Assembly (NCBI RefSeq): GCF_019049245.1 | Contig: NZ_JAGMUK010000038.1 | Span: 1-64,000 of the forward strand | DNA from: Streptomyces sp. AC555_RSS877 | Lineage (GTDB): Bacteria; Actinomycetota; Actinomycetes; Streptomycetales; Streptomycetaceae | Direction: 5' to 3' | Length of the DNA stretch: 64,000 nt | Part shown: positions 17,329 through 25,431 of the stretch, one piece after another | How the letters are laid out: each line of letters opens with the position of its first letter | Numbering within the stretch: position 1 is the first letter of the stretch | The notes under the pieces: model-generated | What the model saw: the letters and a program-made list of their open reading frames with translations, nothing else | Told to the model about the DNA's origin: nothing | The model's database searches: none | Translations under genes and position numbers: made by a program

Positions 17329-18315
17329 TCAGGCGGCGATGCGCAGCCGTTCGATGTCGTCGAGCATGGCGGCGGCGGCGAGGGGACCAGCCGCGCTACT
17401 CCACACATCGCCGTCGACCACATCGACGTTCCCCGTCCGTACCGCCCGCAGGCGGGCGAACGCCGGCTGCGCCCTGGCCGCGGCCAGGGCCTTCTCGCCG
17501 TCGGCATTGAGGGTGGTGAGGTAGATGCGGTCGGCGTCGATCTCACCCAGATTCTCCAGACTGAGCGGGTCGGTGTGCGGCTTGCCGGTGAAGGCCGCGG
17601 CGGGCGAGATCCGGTCGCCGGTCAGCTTCAGCAGACGGCCGGGCATCAGCGCGGATGACAGGATCACGGGGCCGGTGGCCATCCAGCGGACGACGACCGC
17701 CGTTCCGGTGCCGTCGGCGGAGCGGCCGGCGGCGATGTCCTCGGCCCGCTGCTCGATGCCGTCGAGAAGCCGCTCCGCTTCGGCCTCTTTGCCGAGCGCG
17801 GCGGCAACGGAGCGGGTCTCGCTCTCCCAGGCACCGAAGCGGGTGGGCTCGGGCACGACCGTCGGCGCGATCGCCTTGAGCGCGTCGTACCGCTCCCGGG
17901 GCGTGCCGGAGGCGGCGAGGATGAGCTCGGGCCGGGCGGCGGCGACGGCTTCCAGGTTGGTCTCCGCGACGGTGCCGACGAGGGCGACACCCGGCACCTT
18001 CCCGGCCAGGTAGGGCGATACGGCACTACCGCCCCGGCTGGCCAGCGTGCCCACCGGTTCGACGCCCAGGGCGAGGGCGCTGTCCAGCGCCGTGTCCCCC
18101 AGTGCGACCACCCGTCGGGGAGCGGCCGGGACCTCGACCGCGCCGTAGGCGGTGCGTACCGACACCGAGGATCCTGCCCCGCCCTCCACCGCGGTCGGCC
18201 CTGGCGATCCAGCGGCGCAGGCGGTGAGCAGGGCAAGGGGCACCGCGGCAACGGCGGCGGCGAACCGGCGACGCGGCAGCGTGGACGACGAAGACGAGGG
18301 CAACGGACGGTGCAT
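17329..18315 (-). CDS. Ferric-siderophore ABC transporter, substrate-binding lipoprotein
   Basis: A 328-residue periplasmic-binding-type lipoprotein. The N-terminus combines a twin-arginine-like RRRF with a hydrophobic segment and the lipobox LLTAC, so Cys33 should carry the lipid. The mature part is the FecB/FepB fold: VPAAPRRVVALGDTALDSAL near residue 62, a central helix and a C-terminal lobe beginning near DRISPAAAF. It captures ferric siderophore outside the membrane and hands it to the FecCD permeases encoded divergently. ATG 18315 has GGGGAG upstream. An iron box lies in the shared promoter region. The siderophore is not identifiable. Confidence 0.88.
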   Translation of the reverse strand: MHRPLPSSSSSTLPRRRFAAAVAAVPLALLTACAAGSPGPTAVEGGAGSSVSVRTAYGAVEVPAAPRRVVALGDTALDSALALGVEPVGTLASRGGSAVSPYLAGKVPGVALVGTVAETNLEAVAAARPELILAASGTPRERYDALKAIAPTVVPEPTRFGAWESETRSVAAALGKEAEAERLLDGIEQRAEDIAAGRSADGTGTAVVVRWMATGPVILSSALMPGRLLKLTGDRISPAAAFTGKPHTDPLSLENLGEIDADRIYLTTLNADGEKALAAARAQPAFARLRAVRTGNVDVVDGDVWSSAAGPLAAAAMLDDIERLRIAA

Positions 18316-18357
18316 GGCTACTCCCCGGGAAAATATACCTCTGAGACAGATGTATTG

Positions 18358-18376
18358 TTAGGGCAACCTAACCACA
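18358..18376. promoter_or_regulatory. Iron box (DmdR/IdeR-type operator)
   Basis: The 19 bases TTAGGGCAACCTAACCACA match the DtxR/IdeR consensus TTAGGTTAGCCTAACCTAA at 14 of 19 positions, with a good right half. They lie between the binding protein gene and the divergent permease operon, so iron-bound DmdR could repress both directions. Confidence 0.75.
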
Positions 18377-18415
18377 TGCGTCTCACGGGGCGTGCCAGTC
18401 GCCGGAGGTCAGCCA

Positions 18416-19438
18416 GTGCTCGACGGGAACCACAAGCGGTCCGTCAGCGGCTCCACTGGGGCGGGCGTCGCCGTGCCGGTCGCCCTGCTCGCCCTGACCG
18501 GCCTCGCGTCCCTGCTGATCGGCAGCGGCGAGGTGGGGCCGGTCCGCTCGTGGCAGGAGGTCGCGGGCGGTGCTGGGGACACTGAGGCGGCGTTCGCCGT
18601 GTGGCAGCTGCGCTGGCCCCGCACCGTCGTGGCGGTGGCCGTCGGCGCGGCGCTGGGCACGGCCGGGGCGGTGCTCCAGGCGGTAGCTCGCAACCCGCTC
18701 GCCGAGCCCGGCCTGCTCGGTGTCAGCGCCGGCGCCTCCACGGGCATCGTGTTGGTGATCGCGCTGGGCGGCAGCGTGGCCACGCTCGGCCCGCACATCG
18801 CCGTGATCGGCGCCCTGCTCGGCTGTCTCGCCGCGGTCGGGGCGGCGCGGCTGCGTGGCGTCGGCGACGATCCGCTCCGGCTCGTCCTGGCAGGTGCCGC
18901 GCTCAGCGGACTGCTGGGGTCCCTGACCTCCGTGCTGCTCCTCGTCGATCAGCGCACCGCCGACGAGGTGCGGTTCTGGACGGTGGGAGGCGTCGCCGGG
19001 CGTGACCTCGACGAGCTGGCCGAGGTGGCACCCGCCCTCGTGCTCGGCGGGCTGCTCGTGCTGCTCGTGGCCCGCCCGCTCGCCGCCCTGGCTCTCGGCG
19101 AGCAGGCGGCCGCCTCACTGGGACACCGGCCGGGCCGCGCCCGCCTCACCGCCATCGTCGCCGTGGCACTGCTCGTGGGCGGCGCCACCGCGGTCGCCGG
19201 GCCGATCGGCTTCGTGGGGCTCGTGGTGCCCTTCGCGGCTCGGGCGCTGGTCGGGCCCGACCTTCGCCGGGTGCTCGTACCATCGCTTCTGCTGGGACCG
19301 GTCGTCGTGCTGACCGCCGATGTCACCTCGCGGCTGCTGGTACGCCCGTACGAGATGCCCCTCGGCGTGGTCACCGCTGTGATCGGCGCCCCGGTACTCA
19401 TCGCCGTGGTGCGCTCCCGACGGGTGCCGACGCTGTGA
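18416..19438 (+). CDS. Ferric-siderophore ABC permease (FecCD family), first subunit
   Basis: A 340-residue polytopic protein of the BtuC/FecCD fold with about ten hydrophobic helices. Family blocks are RWPRTVVAVAVGAALGTAGA, then VARNPLAEPGLLGVSAGAS near residue 95, and GPIGFVGLVVPFAARALVG facing the ATPase. GTG 18416 was preferred over the upstream GTG at 18392 because GGAGG lies exactly seven bases before it. It forms the membrane channel with the next gene. The last four bases overlap the following start (GTGA), so translation is coupled. Iron control through the box upstream is likely. Confidence 0.87.
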   Translation: MLDGNHKRSVSGSTGAGVAVPVALLALTGLASLLIGSGEVGPVRSWQEVAGGAGDTEAAFAVWQLRWPRTVVAVAVGAALGTAGAVLQAVARNPLAEPGLLGVSAGASTGIVLVIALGGSVATLGPHIAVIGALLGCLAAVGAARLRGVGDDPLRLVLAGAALSGLLGSLTSVLLLVDQRTADEVRFWTVGGVAGRDLDELAEVAPALVLGGLLVLLVARPLAALALGEQAAASLGHRPGRARLTAIVAVALLVGGATAVAGPIGFVGLVVPFAARALVGPDLRRVLVPSLLLGPVVVLTADVTSRLLVRPYEMPLGVVTAVIGAPVLIAVVRSRRVPTL

Positions 19439-20499
19439 CCGCGACCGGCACCCCGTCCCCGGGGGCACCCCGAGGCACCCTGCTGCTGCGTGTCTGCGGT
19501 GCGTCAGCACTGCTGAACCTGCGGGCGGTTGCCGGGTTCGCCGTACTCGCCGGGGTGCTGCTCCTCTCCGTCACCACCGCCCTCGCTGTCGGCACCGTGC
19601 CCATGGGGCCGCTGCGCTCACTGCCCGCACTGGCCGGTGCCGGCGACCCGGCCGACGTACTCGTCGTCCAACGGCTGCGGGCGCCACGGCTGACCGCCGG
19701 ACTGCTCGTCGGCGCCGCCCTCGGCGTCTCCGGGTGCCTGATGCAGACGCTGGCGCGCAACCGGCTCGCCACCCCGGGCACCGTGGGCATCGACGACGGC
19801 GCCACCGCCTTCGCGGTCGCCTCCGTCGTGGGCGCTTCCACCTCCCTCGCCCCCTCCTCAATGGCCCTCGCCGGAGCCGCCACCGCCGCGGCACTGACCC
19901 TCGGTCTCGCCGGCGGAGCGGGCACCTCCGGCTACCGCTTCGTCGTTGTCGGACTCGGCGTGGGCGCGGTGCTCGGCTCGGTCACCAGCCTTCTGCTGGT
20001 CCGCGCGCCGATCGACGCCGCGAACGCCGCGTTCCCCTGGGCGGTGGGCACACTCAACGCACGTCCGACCACACCCGTGGCCTCGCTCAGTCTCGGCCTC
20101 TTGGCGTGTCTGCCGCTCGCGCTACTGGTCGGACGACGACTGACCACGCTGCTCCTGACCGACAAGGTGGCGGCCGGTCTCGGCGTGCGGGTACGCGCGG
20201 TACGGCTCGCCGCCCTCGCGCTCGCCGTCGTGTGCGCCGGCCTCGCGGTCGCCGTCGGGGGACCGCTCGGCATGGTCGCCCTGCTCGCTCCCGAGACCGC
20301 CCGCCGTGCCTGCGGCCCGCACGGCGTTCCCGTGCTCGGCAGCGCACTGGCGGGAGCGGCGCTCGTCCTTCTCGCCGACACCGCCGGACGAACCGTCACC
20401 GCACCCGTCGAGGTGCCGGCCGGACTCGTCACCGCCGTGGTCGGCGGCCCGTACCTGATCTGGCTCCTGCTCAGCTCACGCCCAAGGAGGCTGCCGTGA
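19435..20499 (+). CDS. Ferric-siderophore ABC permease (FecCD family), second subunit
   Basis: A 354-residue partner permease of the same fold. It shows QRLRAPRLTAGLLVGAALG, LMQTLARNRLATPGTVGIDD and, near the C-terminus, GGPLGMVALLAPETARRA, the degenerate counterpart of the coupling loop. The two FecCD proteins would form a heterodimer. It begins at a GTG inside the stop of the first permease and ends inside the GTG of the ATPase gene (4-base overlaps on both sides), a tightly coupled three-gene operon. Confidence 0.86.
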   Translation: MTATGTPSPGAPRGTLLLRVCGASALLNLRAVAGFAVLAGVLLLSVTTALAVGTVPMGPLRSLPALAGAGDPADVLVVQRLRAPRLTAGLLVGAALGVSGCLMQTLARNRLATPGTVGIDDGATAFAVASVVGASTSLAPSSMALAGAATAAALTLGLAGGAGTSGYRFVVVGLGVGAVLGSVTSLLLVRAPIDAANAAFPWAVGTLNARPTTPVASLSLGLLACLPLALLVGRRLTTLLLTDKVAAGLGVRVRAVRLAALALAVVCAGLAVAVGGPLGMVALLAPETARRACGPHGVPVLGSALAGAALVLLADTAGRTVTAPVEVPAGLVTAVVGGPYLIWLLLSSRPRRLP

Positions 20500-21350
20500 C
20501 CCGCCCCACCACCGCCCCGTCCACGAAGGCCACCCCTCCCCCGCCGACGAAGGACGAGGCCGTCCCGTCCGCCGTGCTGCGCGCCGACGACCTCACGCTC
20601 GCGCACGGGCGGGCGATCGCCGTGGACACCGTGCGGCTCACTCCCCCACCGGGCCGCCTGACCGCCGTGGTCGGTCCGAACGGCTGCGGCAAGAGCACGC
20701 TCCTGGCGGGGCTGAGCCGACTGCACCGCCCCAAGGGCGGCAGCGTCCTGCTCGACGGCCGGGTCCTGGCCCGGCTGCCCGTTCGGGAGGCCGCCCGGCG
20801 CATCGGCCTGCTCCCCCAGTCGGCCCAGGCTCCGGACGGACTGACCGTCGCCGACCTGGTCCGGTTCGGCCGCCAGCCGCACCAGGGTCTGCTGCGGCAA
20901 TGGTCCCCACGGGACCAGCAGGCCGTGTACCGGGCGCTCGCCGCGACCGGCATGTCAGCACTGGCCGACCGTCCCCTGGAAACCCTGTCGGGCGGACAGA
21001 GGCAGCGCGCCTGGATCGCCATGACGGTAGCTCAGGAGACGTCGGTGCTGCTGCTGGACGAGCCGACGTCCGCGCTCGATCTCGGCCACCAGCTCGAAGT
21101 CTTCGAACTGCTGCGGGAACTGACCACTGTCGGCCGTACGGTCGTGGTCGTCGTGCACGACCTCGTCCTGGCCTGCCGTTATGCGGACCACCTCGTCGCC
21201 ATGCAGGCCGGCCGGGTGGTCGCCGAAGGCACCCCCCACGAGACCGTCACGCCCGAGCTGATCCGCCGGCTCTACGGCGTGGAGGCAGACGTGCTGCGCG
21301 ACCCCGAGACCGACGGCCCGCTGGTCGTCCCCCGAGGGCTCGCCCGATGA
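20496..21350 (+). CDS. Ferric-siderophore ABC transporter ATP-binding protein
   Basis: A 284-residue FepC-type ATPase. Walker A is GPNGCGKST near residue 62, the Q-loop is LLPQSAQAPDG, the ABC signature LSGGQRQRAWIAM and Walker B LLLDEPTSALD, with the switch His in VVVVHDLVLA. It powers the FecCD heterodimer from the cytoplasmic side. GTG 20496 has AAGGAGG six bases upstream and overlaps the previous stop by four bases. Its last 79 bases are antisense to the end of a convergent MarR gene. Confidence 0.88.
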   Translation: MTRPTTAPSTKATPPPPTKDEAVPSAVLRADDLTLAHGRAIAVDTVRLTPPPGRLTAVVGPNGCGKSTLLAGLSRLHRPKGGSVLLDGRVLARLPVREAARRIGLLPQSAQAPDGLTVADLVRFGRQPHQGLLRQWSPRDQQAVYRALAATGMSALADRPLETLSGGQRQRAWIAMTVAQETSVLLLDEPTSALDLGHQLEVFELLRELTTVGRTVVVVVHDLVLACRYADHLVAMQAGRVVAEGTPHETVTPELIRRLYGVEADVLRDPETDGPLVVPRGLAR

Positions 21351-21865
21351 GCGGTGTCACCCCGATCAGCCGCCTCGCCCTCGTCGCCCTGTTCGTCCCC
21401 GTCGGCCGCGTCGAGGACGTCCAGCAGCCGACGCAGCGCGGGCATCGCCCGGTCGAGCGCCCGGCGGTCGGCCTCGTCCAGACTCAGAAGCGCCGCCGAC
21501 AGCACCTCATCGCCGGCCGCGACCCAGGCCGCAAGGCGGTCCACCGCCTCCTCGGTCAGGTACAACCGCGCGGCCCGCCGGTCCGAACGGTCACGGTCCC
21601 GCCTCAGCAGCCCGGCACGGACGAGCTCGCCCACGATGGTCGACACCGTGTTCGGCACCAACTGGAGCCGGTCGGCCACGGCTCGTGGCCCGATACCCGG
21701 GTGCGCCTCAATCGTGCGCAGCACCCCGATCTGCGCATCGGGCAGCCGCTCCGCCGACGCCTGTCGGCGCACGGCCCTGCGGGCGACCCGTGACACGGCC
21801 CCGAGCAACGGCAGTTGCCGAACCAGCGCCAGGACCTCCGCATCCTCCCGCTCCGGACCGCTCAC
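21272..21865 (-). CDS. MarR-family regulator with long C-terminal tail antisense to the ATPase gene
   Basis: A 197-residue protein whose first roughly 150 residues form a MarR domain: GIGPRAVADRLQLVPNTVST as HTH and LVRAGLLRRDRDRSDRRA as wing. GTG 21865 was chosen because the MarR fold starts just after it and GGTGG precedes it. The last roughly 45 residues are a low-complexity Asp/Glu then Ser/Thr-rich tail, and the final 26 codons are antisense to the siderophore ATPase gene. The tail may be an accident of a lost stop codon. Target genes are unknown; the remnants just upstream may once have been among them. Confidence 0.7.
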   Translation of the reverse strand: MSGPEREDAEVLALVRQLPLLGAVSRVARRAVRRQASAERLPDAQIGVLRTIEAHPGIGPRAVADRLQLVPNTVSTIVGELVRAGLLRRDRDRSDRRAARLYLTEEAVDRLAAWVAAGDEVLSAALLSLDEADRRALDRAMPALRRLLDVLDAADGDEQGDEGEAADRGDTAHRASPRGTTSGPSVSGSRSTSASTP

Positions 21866-21930
21866 TGGACCACCGAACGGCCAGGCCGCGACGCAGCGGC
21901 ACCAGGACACCGACAGACAGGAAAAACGAC

Positions 21931-22105
21931 ATGACCACGCACGAGACGACTCTACGGTCCCACGCCGGCGCGCCCACACCGCGGGGCGAGCGGTGACGCA
22001 AGCGACTCGCCTCCCACCTCGGCCGCCGCTGCGAGGTGGTGCACGACGGCGACACCATCACACTGCTGCTCGCCGGCGGCTCCTGCGCCATGGCCTACGA
22101 CGCCA
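21931..22105 (+). pseudogene. DUF2218-domain protein, truncated and interrupted
   Basis: From ATG 21931 (AGGAAAAA upstream) the reading MTTHETTLRSHAGAPTPRGER ends at a TGA at 21994, yet the same frame continues beyond it as KRLASHLGRRCEVVHDGDTI and LLLAGGSCAMAYDA. Together this is the first half of a DUF2218 protein, a small family often found near siderophore genes in actinobacteria. Similarity stops near 22105, where a reversed MFS fragment begins. It is interpreted as a decayed, truncated gene next to the iron importer. Confidence 0.55.
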
Positions 22106-22107
22106 CG

Positions 22108-22529
22108 ACCCTGGGCCGAGTTGCACCAACTGGCCGCTTGTTCCAGACGCTCCGGCGGCACGGGCGCCGGGATGAGTCCGTAGTCCCCGGCCACGTCGGA
22201 GACCACTTTCGCGAGCCATCACGCACAGGGAGACGAACACCAGGGCGACCTGGTCCATGGCCAGGAGCACGGGGATGAGTGCCACGCCGACGCACTGGAC
22301 CAACTCACCAGCGACAAAAAGCGATCTGTTGTCGTGACGGTCGATGAACGCCCCGAGGAAGGGGGGCGAGGTACGGAGCCGTCTGGGCCGCCATGCTCAG
22401 CACCGCCAACAGACTGGACCCGGTCGATTCGACCATGGCCCAGGGATCCGCGATGTAGAGGAAGGTGTCGCCCGCCATGGACAGGGCGAATTGCGACGAC
22501 ATCAAGGCGACGCTCGGCACACGAAGCAT
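22108..22529 (-). pseudogene. MFS transporter, N-terminal fragment with frameshifts
   Basis: Starting at ATG 22529 the product is MLRVPSVALMSSQFALSMAG and continues into helix-like sequence up to AQTAPYLA. Removing one base in the C-run near 22365 restores PFLGAFIDRHDNRSLFVAGE and VGVALIPVLLAMDQVALVFV. A second shift near 22215 restores VVSDVAGDYGLIPAPVPPE. This is the first roughly 140 residues of an MFS permease with two frameshifts, ending at the DUF2218 remnant. The two remnants are convergent, suggesting a deletion joined them. Confidence 0.6.
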
Positions 22530-22717
22530 TCCCTCTGCCGCACCACGTTCCCCACGTTCTCCTCGTTGCCTGTTACCGACTCCACCTGGGGCGACCCACC
22601 TGGGGGGCCGGAAATCTCAGTTGATCCAGAACCTGGCGTATGAATACTGGCTGTCGTGTTCGTCGATCCGGTCTGCTTCCGGCGTTTCGAACTGGACCAG
22701 TGGAAGGGCCTGCGAGA

Positions 22718-23614
22718 ATGAACATGCACGATGACCAAGTGGACGTGACCACCGAAATCGTTGCGGCCCTGATCCAAGACCAGTTCCCTCAGTGGAGCGG
22801 CCAGGCGATCCGACCCCTGTCGTCGACCGGGACGGTCAACGCCATTTTCCGCATCGGGAACGACCTCTCCGCGCGTTTCCCGCTGCGTCTGGCCGATGCC
22901 GCCGAGGCGCTGGCGGTTCTGGAACAGGAAGCCCAGGCGAGCGCGGAGTTGGCACAGGTGTCCCTGTTCCCCGCCCCGGCGCCCGTCGCCCTGGGAAAGC
23001 CCGGAGCGGATTACCCCATGCCGTGGTCGGTCCAGACATGGCTGCCGGGAACGGTCGCCTCTGATGCCGACCCGAGTGGGTCGGACGCTTTTGCCGAGGA
23101 CCTTGCGGCCTTCATCGCAACCCTGCGGGACGCCGAGACGCGGGGCCGGCTTTTCAACGGCGACAATCGCGGCGGCGTTCTCGCTCACCACGACGATTGG
23201 ATGGCGCAGTGCTTCGAGGCGAGTGAGGGGCTGCTCGACGTGCCCCGCCTGCGCCAGGCGTGGAGCCACTTTCGGGAGTTGCCACGCACGAGTGCCGACG
23301 TGATGAGCCATGGTGACTTGATTCCCGGCAACGTACTGGTCACGGGAGACCGGCTCAGCGGCGTACTCGACACCGGCGGCTTCGGCCCGGCCGACCCCGC
23401 GCTGGATCTGGTCAGTGCCTGGCACCTGCTGCAGCCAGGCCCGCGGGAAGTACTCCGACGGACACTGGCCTGTGACGATCTGGAGTGGGAGCGCGGCAAG
23501 GCCTGGGCGTTCGAACAGGCGATGGGTGTTGTCTGGTACTACGTCGAGAGCAATCCGACGATGAGCAGAATGGGGCGCCGGACACTGGACCGCATTCTGG
23601 AGTCGATGGAGTGA
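22718..23614 (+). CDS. Aminoglycoside phosphotransferase-family protein
   Basis: A 298-residue APH/choline-kinase-fold protein. The catalytic-loop motif is MSHGDLIPGNVLV and the metal-binding motif VLDTGGFGPADPALDL, both in the right order after an N-lobe with the small-molecule-kinase pattern (STGTVNAIFRIGNDLSARFP). It probably phosphorylates a hydroxyl on an antibiotic or small metabolite; streptomycetes carry many such genes of unknown substrate. ATG 22718 is preceded by GGAAGGG at a slightly long distance; ATG 22724 is an alternative. It is a single-gene unit in a region otherwise full of remnants. Confidence 0.82.
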   Translation: MNMHDDQVDVTTEIVAALIQDQFPQWSGQAIRPLSSTGTVNAIFRIGNDLSARFPLRLADAAEALAVLEQEAQASAELAQVSLFPAPAPVALGKPGADYPMPWSVQTWLPGTVASDADPSGSDAFAEDLAAFIATLRDAETRGRLFNGDNRGGVLAHHDDWMAQCFEASEGLLDVPRLRQAWSHFRELPRTSADVMSHGDLIPGNVLVTGDRLSGVLDTGGFGPADPALDLVSAWHLLQPGPREVLRRTLACDDLEWERGKAWAFEQAMGVVWYYVESNPTMSRMGRRTLDRILESME

Positions 23615-23995
23615 TGTCGCCCCGATCGCAGGCGTGACAGAGACGTTTGCTCGCCGTCCTCACTGACAACAGCACCAACGGGAAGAGCTCGGCTGAGACG
23701 GGACAGGATCGAGGCGTCGAGTCCCCCAATGCCCCGAGGCTTCTGCCACCGAACTGTCAGTTGGCGCCACCAAGGCTGCGGACCATCCGGCCCCACAGGT
23801 GCGTCCGGCAGCGCCGAAAAGACGTCGGCCTTCGCGTGCCAGCTGCGGAACACGCCAGAGAACACCGGAGCACCGCCGCCGCCGTGGCCACACCGTTCGC
23901 GAAGGCCACGGCGGTGTCCTCGTCCTTCTACGGCCCTTCGATCCCTGCCCTGGGCGAGGTGCTCGGCCCCTCTCCCCGACAGCCATTCTCGCAGG
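23615..23995. other. Gap with no recognisable gene
   Basis: After the phosphotransferase stop, 381 bases contain open frames on both strands that resemble nothing known and lack good ribosome sites. Its neighbours are decayed genes, so it may be eroded coding DNA. Confidence 0.35.
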
Positions 23996-24163
23996 TCAGC
24001 GAGCCCTTCCTCGCGGCTTCAGAGGCGTCGGCGGTAGTGCGGGGGCCGACAACGGGTCCCCCTCGTACCCCTTCACTTCCCCGAACCTCGACCCCTCCAT
24101 CCAGTCCCGGCGCGCCTGTTCGATCTCCTCCTGCGACCGTCCGATCCAGTTCCAGAACATAGT
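23996..24163 (-). pseudogene. Pirin-family protein, C-terminal remnant
   Basis: About 55 codons read FWNWIGRSQEEIEQARRDWM, then RFGEVKGYEGDPLSAPALP and PTPLKPRGRAR before a stop, which is the extreme C-terminus of actinobacterial pirin-like cupin proteins. The cupin domains that should precede it are absent; immediately upstream the frame loses similarity. It is a 3' remnant of a deleted gene. Confidence 0.6.
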
Positions 24164-24666
24164 TGGCCCTCTGCGCATATTCGCAGGTCAGCAACGATCT
24201 GAGGCTTTGGCGGTCAGCAAACTGTCAGCATCGGGCGTATGGGGTCAGCAGGTCATGCCTTCGGTTGTGTCGAAGCGTGGGATGGGTTCCCTTTTGAGGA
24301 GCTCTGTCTGTGCGCAGGTTCGCCCGACCGTGCTGATCCCATGGCCGGACCCTAGCCACACACAGTACGCGTCGCCGACGCTGCCCATGATCCGCCGGAC
24401 AGACTAGCTAGGTCGCCGACGCACGTGGCATCGGCGGTCAGGAGGGGTGCCTGGTCGGCCAGGAGCAGTGAAACCTCCACCTCTGCCAACCAGCCCGCCG
24501 ATGGCCACCGCCTCGTCGCCGTACCGGCTGTAGCGGAGATCTTCGAGTCGACCGCTGCGGCCTGATCCCGGTTATGGCGCTCTTCGTACGCGTTCGAGAG
24601 TGAGACCGTGATCCGTCCCGACGCCCCGGAAGACCTGCACGTGCACAATGTCCTGCCAGGGGAGAG
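24164..24666. other. Unexplained interval with no supported gene
   Basis: These 503 bases lie between two gene remnants. No protein family was recognised in any frame. A small dyad ACTAGCTAGGT near 24404-24414 is visible. The stretch may be eroded coding or foreign DNA; nothing firmer can be said. Confidence 0.3.
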
Positions 24667-25431
24667 TCACGAGATGCGGCGGAGCCGACGCTCGTGCGGG
24701 ACCGCGGCGTACACGTCCGCCGTCGCCGCCGCGGCCGTATCCCAGCCGAAGGAGCGGGCGTGCCGGGCCGCGGCCTCGCCCATACGCGTGGAGCGTCGGG
24801 GGTCGTCGGCGAAGCCGGACAGCGCCGCCGCGTAGTCCACCGGGTTGTGCCCCGGCACGAGAGCGCCGCTCACCCCATCCTGCGCCGCCACCGGCAAGCC
24901 GCCGACTTCGGCAGCGATCACCGGGGTGCCGCAGGCCTGCGCCTCGACGGCCACCAGGCCGAAGGACTCGCTGTGGGAGGGCATGACCAGGACGGACGCC
25001 GCCCGGTACCAGTCGGCGAGCTGGTCCTGACCGACCGGCGGCCGGAACAACACGACGTCCGAGATGCCGAGGTGAGCGGCCAGCTTCTGCGGTCCCTCGG
25101 GCCTCGCCGTGCCACTGCCGCTGGGCCCTCCCACGACCGGCACCACCATCCGCTCGCGCAGCCGTGGTCGCTGCTCCAGCAGCCGGGCCACGGCGCGCAG
25201 CAGGACGTTCGGGGCCTTCAGCGGTTGTATGCGTCCCACGAACAGGGGGATGAGCGCGTCCTGCGGCAGCCCGAGGCGGGAACGGGCCGCGGCCCGGCCG
25301 GCCTCGACACCGGAGGCGTCGGCGCGGAAACGCTCCAGGTTGACACCGGGATGCACGACGGCGACCCGGCCGGTGTCGGCGTCGTAGTGGCGGAGGAGTT
25401 CCTCCGCCTCCTTCTCGGTGTTCGCTATCAA
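24667..25431 (-). pseudogene. mshA: MshA-like glycosyltransferase, 5'-deleted
   Basis: The frame encodes the C-terminal GT-B half (about 254 residues) of a D-inositol-3-phosphate glycosyltransferase, the first enzyme of mycothiol synthesis. It starts within ADRLIANTEKEAEEL and keeps RIQPLKAPNVLLRAVARLL, the E-x7-E motif ESFGLVAVE and GTPVIAAEVGGLPVA. The N-terminal acceptor domain of roughly 190 residues is missing, because similarity begins exactly at the stop codon of the upstream fdhD gene. Only a TTG could start the remaining frame. It is therefore a deletion remnant; a functional mshA is expected elsewhere in the genome. Confidence 0.72.
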
